Position numbers and translations under genes: made by a program | Shown: positions 42,228 to 53,000 of the stretch, in pieces | Position numbering within the stretch: the first letter of the stretch is position 1 | Layout: each line of letters opens with the position of its first letter | The notes under the pieces: model-generated | Told to the model about the DNA's origin: nothing | The model's database searches: none | Seen by the model: the letters and a program-made list of their open reading frames with translations, nothing else | Origin: Bubalus kerabau | Lineage: Eukaryota > Chordata > Mammalia > Artiodactyla > Bovidae | Direction of reading: 5' to 3' | NCBI RefSeq assembly: GCF_029407905.1 | Contig: NC_073628.1 | Span: 51,171,501-51,235,500, forward strand | Length of the DNA: 64,000 nt

Positions 42228-42855
42228 CTTTTAAAATTTTATTTATTTATTTTTTAGTTTATTTTAATTGGAAGCTAATTACTTTACAGTGTTGTGGTGG
42301 TTTTTGCCACACAGTGACATGAATCAGCCATGGGTGTACATGTGTCCCTCATCCAGAACCCCCCACCCCCTTCCCTCCCCATCCCATCCCTCAGGGTTGT
42401 CCTAGTGCACCGGCTTTGAGTGCCCTGTTTCATGCATGGAACCTGGACTGGTGATCTGTTTCACACATGATAATATACATGTTTCAGTGCTATTCTCTCA
42501 AATCATCCCACCCTTGCCTTCTCCCACAGAGTCCAAAAGTCTGTTCTTTATATCTGTGTCTCTTTTGCTGTCTCACATATAGGGTTGTTGTTACCATCTT
42601 TCTAAATTCCATATATATGCATTAATATACTGTATTGGTGTTTTTCTTTCTGACTTACTTCATGTGTACCCCAATGTTCATTGCAGCACTGTTTATAATA
42701 GTTAAGACATAGAAGCAACCTAGATATCCATTGGCAGACGAATGGATAAGAAAGTTGTGGTACATATACACAATGGAATGTTACTCGGCTATTAAAAAGA
42801 ACACATTTGTATCAATTCTACAGAGGTGGATGAAACTGGAGCCTATTATACAGAG
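42228..42855 (-). mobile_element. L1 LINE with 5' inversion (twin priming)
   Basis: Bases 42228-42662 are an L1 3' end in minus orientation (poly(T), gaagctaattactttacagt, then the usual 3' UTR up to ctgacttacttca). Bases 42663-42855 are the adjoining upstream L1 segment in plus orientation, encoding ADEWIRKLWYIYTMECYSAI. In canonical L1 the two parts abut, and here the upstream one is inverted. This is the pattern left by twin priming. Confidence 0.9.
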
Positions 42856-42913
42856 AAAAATAATTTGCAAAGCAAGAGAAAAACAAAAAAATTTTTTAAT
42901 GTATATAAGATGA

Positions 42914-43013
42914 TGGGACTTCCCTGGAGGTATAGTGGTTAAGAGTCCATGCTTCCCCTGTAGGGGGCTTGGGTTCTATCCCTGGTTAGGGAACTAAGAT
43001 TCTGTGGCTTGTT
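42914..43013 (+). repeat. CHR-type tRNA SINE, plus
   Basis: Starts gggacttccctggaggtata, B-box area gggttctatccctggttagg, ends aagattctgtggctt. Confidence 0.82.
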
Positions 43014-43240
43014 CATGTGTGCTAAGTCACTTAAGTCATGTCCAACTCTTTGTGACCCCATGAAGTATAGCCTGCCAGGCTCCTCTGTTCATGGAATTCT
43101 CCAGGCAAGAATACTGGAGTGGGTTACCATGCACTTCTCCAGGTGATCTTCCCAACCCAGGGATTGAACCCATGTCTCTTGTGTCTCCCACATTTATTGA
43201 CAGGCAGGTTCTTTACCACTAGCACCACCTGGGAAGCCCT
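43014..43240 (-). repeat. Bov-tA SINE, minus
   Basis: gtgctaagtcacttaagtca at the start and accacctgggaagccc at the end, with a small internal insertion at about 43,180-43,200. Confidence 0.85.
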
Positions 43241-43367
43241 TGCATGAAGTGTATACAAGATACAAAATCTTTGTATGTATTTTCTGTCCATCTGAAATTA
43301 TTTCAAAAGTTAAAATGGCTTATTCCTAAACAATTATAGTTTATTTCAATTTGAAAATATATTTCAG

Positions 43368-43730
43368 GGAATTCCCTGGAGGTCCACAGGCTTCCCAGGT
43401 GGCACTAGAGGTAAAGAATTCACCTGCCAATGCAGGAGACACCAGAGATTCAAGTTTGATCCCTGGGTCCGGAAGATTCCTCTGAAGGAGGAAATGGCAA
43501 CCCACTCCAGTATTCTAGTCTGGAAAATTCCATAGACAGAAGAGCCTAGTGGGCTACAGTCCACAGGGTCACAAAAGAGGCAAACACGACTGAGCATGCA
43601 CGCACCTAATCACCACCCTGGAGGTCCAGTGGTTAGGACTCCAAGCTTCACTTTCACTGCTGAGGGCTCAGGTTTGATGCCCTGGTCAGGGAACTAAGAT
43701 TCTGCAAGTGGCATGTTGCTGCCAAAAAGA
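43368..43730 (+). repeat. CHR-type SINE split by a Bov-tA
   Basis: The left piece is aattccctggaggtcca and the right piece runs from ccctggaggtccagtggtta to the caagtggcatgttgctgcc end. The interrupting element has a perfect 13-bp target duplication, CCCTGGAGGTCCA (43374-43386 and 43616-43628). Confidence 0.9.
43387..43615 (+). repeat. Bov-tA SINE nested in a CHR SINE, plus
   Basis: Starts caggcttcccaggtggcact, ends cgactgagcatgcacgcacc. Ends are fixed by the target duplication. Confidence 0.9.
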
Positions 43731-43836
43731 AAATATATTTGAGGTAATTAAAATATGATGATATAGGGTTTGGGGCCCAGTATCAACAGTTTACATTTTA
43801 TTTGGGAGACCAAATTATGCATATTAAGTAAATAAA

Positions 43837-43981
43837 GGGCTTCCCTGGTAACTCAGTAAAGAATCTGCCTACAGTGTGAGAGACCAGGTTCCTTCCCTGG
43901 ATCAGGAAGATCCCCTGAAGAAGGGGATCAACCCACTCCAGTATTCTTGCCTGGAGAATCCCATGGACAGAGGAACAGGGT
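43837..43981 (+). repeat. Bov-tA SINE, 3'-truncated, plus
   Basis: gggcttccctggtaactcag head, stops after agaatcccatggacagagga. Confidence 0.82.
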
Positions 43982-44186
43982 AATAAATTTTGGTATTTGA
44001 TCAAGTACTAAAGAAGTGTCAGGTCTTAAATATATGTTTGTGAAGGATGTGTTGTTTGAAACTATTGTCAAAATTAGAAATCCAGTTTCTAAGAAAATTA
44101 TGAATCTTGAAAAAAAAAAAAAATTTGGAAGAGTATTTCAAATGTTGCCAAAGGACCACCTTTTACTTAGTAAGTAATGATATGTC

Positions 44187-44446
44187 TGGAGAAGGAAATG
44201 GCAACCCACTCCAGTATTCTTGCCTAGAGAATCCTGTGGACAGAGGAGCCTGGTGGGCTGCTGTCCATAGGGTCGCATAGAGTCAGACACAACTGAAGCA
44301 ACTTACCATGCATGCATGCATGCGTTGTAGAAGGAAATGGCAACCCACTTCAGTATTCTTGCCTGGAGAATCCCAGGGATGGAAGAACCTGGTGGGCTGC
44401 CATCTATGGGGTCACACAGAGTCGGACACGACTGAAGCGACTTATC
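44187..44446 (+). repeat. BOV-A2 SINE dimer with 14-bp target duplication, plus
   Basis: Two monomers, each beginning with gaaggaaatggcaaccca, joined by a (CATG)n linker at about 44308-44324. The direct repeat AGTAATGATATGTC is at 44173-44186 and 44447-44460. Confidence 0.93.
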
Positions 44447-44460
44447 AGTAATGATATGTC

Positions 44461-45440
44461 AGACAGTATTCAGATTAATGAGGTATTCATTAACAATTTT
44501 AATGAGAAATCCAACAGTGTTCTTAGAAACACCCTTAAGAATTTTGTCTTTATTCCTTGCTGTGATTGGCCTAGAGTGGGATTTCTCCACCCACCTAGTA
44601 TTACTTATGTTTGTTTGTGCTTTTTGGCTCACATTTTATTTAACTCTGTCTGCTTGCTCACCTCATCACCTGTACACTTGAGGTAAGATACTAATCTCTG
44701 CATAAATGTCTAATTATTGTAAAATACTTAGCATATATTTTTAAAAAATCAAATTATACTTCATTAGTTATCAGAATAATTGAACATTAAAGCTGTTTAC
44801 CAAAAAAAAAGTTTATTTGTAAATGAAATGATTCGAATGTCAAAAGCTAATCATTTGTAGAAATTTCCATTTTTCTTAGTAATTTAAATTTTCTCTTGTA
44901 AAAGTGATAGTGTAAGAAACTCATTTAATTTTTAGCCTAATTGTCAAATACAAAATAGAAAACACAAGTAAATGATCTATTATAGAAGTACCTGAACATC
45001 CTACAATCAACTCTTATTCTACAATCACTTAAACACTTACTCATAAACCTTAGCAACTACCTACCTTTGCTTCAGCATCTATCTTCCTTAAACCAACTGT
45101 TAGAAAGATGCATGTTCAGTCCAGGTACATGACTGGAGAAAAATGAATCATGTGCCCTCTTGGTTTGGTATTCCTTTTGTCTATTTAAATGTCAGCTATT
45201 TAAGGTGTTAGTATTAAAAGAGGTTACTTGGACATCTCTCATTCCAGTTATTAAATACTAAAAGCTGTGGTTGCCTTTCTGTGAGGACAGACACCTAAAT
45301 GCCCTTTTGCCTTCCTTATATAACTGAACTCTTTAATTTCCAGAGCTTTAGATGTTCATGCTTGGTGCACTGTGAACTCTTGCAATCATTAATCTACACT
45401 TGCTTTATCTTGTAAATCCTCATGAATTCTCACAACTCAG
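44461..45440 (+). other. C11orf54 intron 1 stretch, nothing recognised
   Basis: About 1 kb with no exon or assigned repeat. Confidence 0.45.
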
Positions 45441-46925
45441 GTTGGGACTTGAACCCACTGTCTTTTGAGATCACACACTCAGGACTTAATGAAGCTCAAG
45501 TCTTTAGGTCTTATCTAAAGAAAGTATTCAGTGAGAGACAAAGTGATAGGAAGTAGATTTATTTACAGAGACATTTCAAAAATACACAGAAGAACTCCAC
45601 AAAAAAGATCTTCATGACCCAGATAACCACAATGATGTGATCACTCACCTAAAGCCAGACATCCTGGAATGTGAAGTCAAGTGGGCCTTAGGAAGCATCA
45701 CTGCAAACAAAGTTAGTGGAGATGATGGAATTCCAGTTGAGCTATTTCAAATCCTAAAAGGCGATGCTGTGAAAGTGCTGCACTCAATATGCCAGCAAAT
45801 TTGGAAAACTCAGCAGTGGCCACAGGACTGGAAAAGGTCAGTTTTCATTCCAATCCCAAAGAAAGGCAATGCCAAAGAATGTTCAAACTACTGCACAATT
45901 GCACTCATCTCATACTCTACGCTGGCAAAGTAACTCTCAAAATTCTCCAAGTGAGGCTTCAACAGTACATGAACCGTGAACTTCCAGATGTTCAAGCTGG
46001 ATTTAGAAAACGCAGAGGAACCAGAGATCAAATTGCCAACATCCATTGGATCATTGAAAAAGCAAGAGTTTGAGAAAAACATCTAATTTTGCTTTATTGA
46101 CTATGCCAAAGCCTTTGACTGTGGATCACAACAAACTGGAAAATTCTTCAAAAGATGGGAATACCAGACCACCTGACCTGCCTCTTGAGAAATCTGTATG
46201 CAGGTCAAGAAGCAACAGTTAGAACTGGATATGGAACAATACACTGGTTCCAAATCGGGAAAGTAGTACATCAAGGCTGTTTACTGTCACCCTGCTATTT
46301 AACTCATATGCAGAATACATCATGCGCAATGCTGGGCTGGATGAAGGACAAGCTGGAATCAAGATTGATGGGAGAAATATCAATAACCTCAGATATGCAG
46401 ATGACACCACCCTTATGGCAGAAAGCGAAGAAGAACTAAAGAGCCTCTTGATGAAAGTGAAAGAGGAGAGTAAAAAAGTTGGCTTAAAACTCAACATTCA
46501 GTGATGGACAGGGAAGCCTGGCGTGCTCCAGTCCATGGGGTTGCGGAGTCAGACACGACTGAGCAACTGAACTGAACTAATTTCATAAACAGAATGCCAT
46601 CTGTCTCAAAAAGCAAGACGGCCTTGGAAGAAAGATGGACATTGTGGGCCAGCTCAGAAAGCTAGAGGTCCCAAAATGTAGGGTGGTTAGTTTTTATGGG
46701 CTGGGTAACTTCATAGGCTAACAAGTGGGAGGATTATTCCAACTATTTGGGGCAGAGATTTTCAGGAATTGGGCCACCACCCACTTTTTGGCCTTCTGTG
46801 GTTATGGTGCTTATGGGTGTGCCATTTAGATGCTAATGCTTTACAACTAATGCTCAAGGTCTACTGGAAGTTGAATCTTTTGCCATCTTGGACTTAGTTG
46901 GTTCAGACTAATTTTTCCCCAATGG
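45440..46925 (+). mobile_element. Putative endogenous LTR split by a BovB insertion
   Basis: The left piece 45440-45575 (gttgggacttgaacccactg) and the right piece 46579-46925 (aagcaagacggccttggaag, ttttgccatcttggacttag) look like the two halves of one LTR-type element. No internal retroviral genes are seen. The family is not named and the ends are approximate. Confidence 0.45.
45576..46578 (+). mobile_element. BovB LINE with internal deletion, plus
   Basis: It carries the pre-RT and RT segments: ECEVKWALGSITANKVSGDD, KTQQWPQDWKRSVFIPIPKK, and LRYADDTTLMAESEEELKSL with YADD. After LKLNIQ (46,500) it jumps directly to the last segment (gtgatggacagggaagcctg) and the tgagcaactgaactgaact end. Roughly the 3' third of the ORF is deleted. 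Stops and frameshifts are present. Confidence 0.9.
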
Positions 46926-46964
46926 CTATGTTATTCTTTTAAAGGTTGTGCCTTGTCCCCTAAG

Positions 46965-47030
46965 GAAGAAAGAAGATGGCTTGTGCTGAATATTCTTTTC
47001 ATGTGCCAAGTCTAGAGGAGCTTGTTGGAG
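46965..47030 (+). CDS. C11orf54: C11orf54 first coding exon
   Basis: ATG at 46976; coding part 46976-47030 encodes MACAEYSFHVPSLEELVG in phase 1 out. Acceptor tcccctaag ends at 46964. The start matches the human protein. The exon begins only about 40 bp after LTR-type repeat sequence. Confidence 0.93.
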
Positions 47031-50000
47031 GTAAATACTATATTGAGTCTTTTTTATTATCCTAAGGGAAAAAAATAAAAATGAAACATTCTAAGATATG
47101 AGAGTCCAAATCTCTACCTCTCAAAAAAATCTAAATTCACCATTCAAATAGTCTTGATGAGATACTAACTTTACAGAATGAAAATGAATATGATAACCCA
47201 AGATTTAAATGTGTGTGGTGCCCAAAGAGTACACAGTTTTGCTTTATTAACTTTTTACCAGTTGCAGTACTCTTGAAATAATCTACTGTGATACATTAAT
47301 CATGTTCCCAATCTACTACTTTTTCCCCCTCTCCTGATATGACAGACTGCCAGTGAACCTTGCTTAGGTTTTTCTGTGTATATTTTTAGGTATCTCACCT
47401 TATTTGAACAAGAATTTAAGGTAGTGTCACAGGATTAATTCGAGGGAAGGGATCTATTAATAGGTAAGAAAAATAAAGTGAAGCCAGGAGGGAGAAGGAA
47501 TATATATATATATGTATAAAATTATGACAGATTCAAGGCAATGGCACCCCACTCCAGTAGTCTTGCTTGGAAAATCCCATGGACGGAGGAGCCTGTTAGG
47601 CTGCAATCCATGGGGTCGCTAAGAGTCGGACACGACTGAGCGACTTCACTTTCACTTTTCACTTTCATGCATTGGAGAAGGAAATGGCAACCCACTCCAG
47701 TGTTCTTGCCTGGGGAATCCCAGGGACGGGGGAGCCTGGTGGCATGCTGTCTATGGGGTCGCACAGAGTCGGACACAACTGAAGCGACTTAGCATAGCAT
47801 AGCAAGTTGATATTGGGCAGAAACCAACACAACACTGTAAAGCAATTTTCTTCCAATTAAAAAATAGATCCAACAAGCCTCAACTAAGACCTGTTGCAGT
47901 CAAATAAATAAATATTAAAAACAAAAAAGATTCTGGAGGGGTGCACAGATCCTTGTTCGGGGAACTAAGATCCCACATACCACCCAGCATGGCCAAATAA
48001 TAAAGTTTAAAAAAAAGGTATAAACTGTTTCCAGTATCCCAGAAGACTCCTCACACTTTCTTAGTGAATATCACTTTCCCAGGAAGTGACCATTGTTGTG
48101 ACTTCTGTGACCTTAGATTAGTTGCCTTTGTTTGAAATACAGATAAGTGAAGTCATATAGCACATACTTTCATGTCCTCTTTTGATAAACATTTTGCCTG
48201 TAAACATTAATGAAGGTGTTGCATGTAATTGCTTACTTTCTAGCAGTTTAAATATTTACGTTTCAAGAAAATGAGTGCAGTGTTTATCTTCAGTGGTTTA
48301 TAATCACTATAGCTTACAGTGGTATTTATGGAAGTATTTATGTATATTAGTATGCATATCTTGTGATTAATTATGTGTCTAGTATCTAAATAAGTTCATT
48401 AACAAGATTGTTCCCCCCTCTTTTTGTTTGTTTATATGATTTTTTTGGCAGCACAGCATGTGGGAGTACCTCCTTCAGTAGAAGCATGGGGTCTTAACTG
48501 CTGGCCCCCAAAGCTCCTTTTAAATTACTCAAGTTTAGGGACTTCCTGGCACTCCAGAGGGTAAGACTCCTTGCTTCCACTGCAGGTGGCAAAAATTCCA
48601 TCCCTGTTCTGGGAACTAAGATCCCACATGCTGGGCGCTGCAGCCAGAAAAAAAAAAAAAAAAAAAATTACACAAGTTTAGGTTGGAAATAGGACACACA
48701 AAACAATCAAGGGAAGACTTGATCTGTGATGGCAAATTTCTACCTAATGATAACCCTTTTTCTTGTCTTCATTAGTCTTGCAGAAGGGGCTAACGGATAA
48801 CTTTGCTGAAGTCCAGGTCTCTGTAGTTGATTGCCCTGATTTAACTAAGGAGCCATTTACCTTTCCTATAAAAGGTAAGCAATCTTTGCAATTAGCTTTT
48901 CCTTTTCAGACCAAATCTTTTCCTGAAACCAAAATTATTTTTAAGGATTATCTTAAATTATCTCCAGATAAAGGATATTGCCCCAACTTTTAGATTAAAT
49001 TGTGTTTCATTTCTGTGTTTTCTAATATTGGTCAAATTTCATTTTATACCCTTGTAGGAAAATATGGTGTTTTATGTACTTTTGTAACTTTCATAGGCTA
49101 CATAATAGCTATTCAGTAGGCTAGCATATGAATATCACATGAAAATTTTATTTTTAATTGTTCGAGTAACTGTTATGGAAACTTATTATAATTTTTATGT
49201 TTTATTTATTCAATATCAGAAGGGATCTTAAAAGCCTTGTATTTATTTGAATCATCTATTAAATATTTACATCCCTTTAACAAATTTGTCAACTGGTTAC
49301 CAATGTTCAAAGTGAGGAGGGACATTAATATTGATACTGAAACAGACTCTGTGTAGCAGTGTCAAATTGATTCTCAGAGACAAAGAGTTTTCCGTGAAGT
49401 AGAAAAGAATAGCTTTATTACTTTGCCAGGCAAAGAGGGACATAGCAGACTAATGCTCTCAAAACTATGGGTCCCAAACTGAAGTGGGGGTTGTGGGGAG
49501 TCTTAGGGAGGGGTTAGTCATGGGGAGGGGTTTCTCATAAGGATCAGGGTGCTCGCAAGGCTTGCATTTGTTCAGTATAGAGATCGTCTCAGGCGGTCCT
49601 ATGATCTGTGGTTCTCAAGGATATTGAACTGTAACTTTCTCTTTGGAATGAAGAATGTTTCATCAAGTAGTTAACATCTTCCATTTGGTGGGGGTTTTAG
49701 TTCTGCAGAAGAGCTCAAGAATACTGTTCTGTATGTCCCTTACTGGAAGGACCCATTCGAAAAGACCCTGATGCTGGGAAAGATTGAAGGCGGGAGGATA
49801 AGGGGATGACAGAGGATGAGATGGTTGGATGGCATCACTGACTCAATGGACATGAGTTTGAGCAAGTTCCGGGAGTTGGTGATGGACAGGAAGACCTGGC
49901 GTGCTGCAGTCCAAGGGGTCACAAAGAGTCAGACACGGCTGAGCGACTGAACTGAACTGGTATCACTTAAGGAAAAACCTGCCCCAAGGCTACACTATTT

Positions 50001-53000
50001 ATTTTGGCTACTCTGGGCCTTAGTTGTGGCTCATGGGATCATCACCATGGCATGTGGACTCTTGGTTGTGGAATACATACAGATCCCCGACCATGGATTG
50101 AACCTGGGTCCCATGCATTGGGAATGTGGAGTCTTCACCACTGGACCACGAGGGAAGTCCCCTTAAAATATAACTTTAGCTAAAGCCCTCTACTCCCACA
50201 AAAAAAAGATTTTTAAAGGGCTAAGTCATTATAGACTAATATAGAAACTTCATCCAATCCAGACACTGGCCCCAGTTCTAGCCCTTGCCTTACCATCAAC
50301 TCCATTGCCTTTATGTTACTAACTATATCAAGTCACACTTGGTTATGACAGTATTAGAAACACAAGTGGGGAACTCCTCAGCAATCCAGTGGTTAGGACT
50401 CCTAGTCAGGGAACTCAGATACCATAAGGCAAGTGGCCCAGCCAGAAAAACAACAAAAAAGAAAAAAAACACAGGTAGGACAGGGGTCCTAGCTACTTTT
50501 AGGTTGGCCAAAAGATTCATTTGTTTTTTTCCTAAAGATGGCTCTAATAGCACTTAGTTGCATTAAACTTCATTCAGACAGTTTTGTTAGATTATATTGT
50601 GACAGCTGTCATATCAGCATACATTTTTAAAAAACTTATCAAAATGGATAAGTTTTGTGTAACCATTTTAGTATTGAAGATAGAAGAAAAAAAGCAACAT
50701 TTTCAGCATATTATGCTTTATTACTTGAAGAAAGGTAAAAACACAACTGAAACCCCAAAAAAGATTTGTGCAATGTATGGAGAAGGTGCTGTGACTGAAA
50801 AAATGTGTCTAAAGTGGTTTGTGAAGTTTTCTGCTGAAGATACACTGGATGATGCTCCATGGTCAAGTAGACCAGTTAAAATTGATAGCTATCAAATTGA
50901 GACATTAATTGAGAATAATCGACTTATACCATGCAAGAGATTGCTGACACACTCAAAATATCCAGTGCTGAAAATCATTTGCAGCAGCTTGGTTATATTC
51001 ATTGCTTGGACATTTGGGTTCCACATAAGTTAAGCAGAGAAAACCTTCTTGACTATATTGCCACATGCGATTCTCTACTTAAATGACATGAAAACATTCT
51101 TTAAAAAAAAAAATTGTGATGGGCGATGAAAAGTGAATACTGTACAATAATGTGGAATGGAAGAGATTGTGGAGTAAGTGAAATGAACCACCACCAACCA
51201 CACCAAAGGCTGGTCTTCATCCAAAGAAGGTGATGTTGTGAATATGGAGAGATTTGGAAGGGAGTCCATTCTACTATGAGCACCTTCTGGAAAATCAAAC
51301 AAGTTAATTCCAAAAAGTACTGTTCCCAATTAGAACAACTGAAAGCAGCACTTGACGAAAAGTGTCCAGAATTAGTCAACAGAAAATGCATAATCCTCCA
51401 TAATGCAAGGCTACATGTTTCTTTGATGACTAAGCAAAATCTGTTATAGCTTGACTGGGAAATTCTAATTCATCTGCCATATTCACCAGACATTGTACCT
51501 TTGGATGTCCATTTATTTCGGTCTTTACAAGATTTTCTTCATGGAAAGAATTTCAGTTCCCTAAAAGACTGTTAAAGGCACCGAGAACAGTTCTTTGCTC
51601 AAAAAGGTAGAAAGTGTTGGGAAGATGGAATTATGAAGTTACCTGAAAAATGGCAGAAGGCAGTGGAACAAAATAGTGAATACTTTGTTCAATAAAATTC
51701 TTGGTGGAAACGAAAAATGTGTGTTTTATTTTTACTTTAAAAACTGAAGGAAATTTTTGGCCAACACAATACAGATTCTGACCCCTGCTATTTGTAAAAT
51801 GATGAGAATGGAAAACTTATATACTCTTTTTTTTTTTTTAAAAATTGAAGTATAGTTGATTTACGATGTTGTGACAATCTCTGCTGTACAGCAGAGTGAT
51901 CAGTTATACACATATATACCTTCTTTTTTTATATTTTCCATTATGGTTTATCACAGGATATAGAGTAAAATGTGTATACTCTCTTAAAAAATATTTATTT
52001 ATTCATTCATTTATTTCACTGCACCTGGTCTTAGTTGTAGCATGCAGAATCTTTAGTTGCAGCATATGGGATCTAGTTCCCTGACCAAGGATTGAACTCA
52101 GGCCCCTTGCATTGGGAGCTCAGAATCTTAGCCACTGGATCACCAGGGAAGCCCCAAAAGTTATTGTTGTTCAGTCGCTCAGTTGTATCCGACTCTTGGC
52201 AATCCTATGGACCTTATACAGCATGCCAGGTTTCCTTGTCCATCACTCTCTCCCGGAGTTGACTCAAACTCATGTCCATTGAGTTGGTGATGCCATCCAA
52301 CCATCTCACCCTCTGTCGTCCCCTTCTCCTGCCCTCAATCTTGCCCAGCATCAGGGTCTTTTCCATTGAATTGGGTCTTCACATCAACTGGCCAAAGTAT
52401 TGGAGCTTCAGCATCAGTCCTTCCAATGAATATTAAGGGTTGATTTCCTTTAGGATAGACTACTTTGATCTCCTTGCTGTCCAAGGGACTCTCAAGAGTC
52501 TTCTCCAGCACTATACTTTGAAAGCGTCAATTCTTTTAAAAGATATATACTCTTAATAAGTGTCTTCTGGTATTTTATACTTAGATGTAGATGTTCACCT
52601 ATTTTTAAGGTGTATTTTCTTTTTAGGTATCTGTGGAAAAACTAGAATTGCAGAAGTAGGAGGTGTGCCTTACTTACTGCCTCTTGTAAATGAAAAAAAA
52701 GTAAGTGTATTTTTACTTTTCACATTCACATGAAGATTATGGAAATTGATTCCTATTTTTATTCTTAGAAGATCCACTGACCAATGTGACAAGCAAATGT
52801 TAATGGACTCAGTAACAAAAAGTAAACCTGGGAATTTATGTAAGTCAGTTTTAAATAATATGCTTTTTCTCTTACTTAGGTTTATGATTTAAATAAGATT
52901 GCAAAAGACATCCAGCTTCCTGGAGCTTTTGTTCTTGGAGCAGGAGCAGGCCCATTTCAGACTCTTGGATTCAATTCTGAGGTCAGCATATTATCATATG

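Noticed and set aside
50584..51033. 149-codon open frame with transposase-like sequence as a possible domesticated gene
   Set aside because: It covers only the N-terminal part of mariner transposase. The rest is broken, there is no splice link to a host exon, and the inverted ends are still attached.
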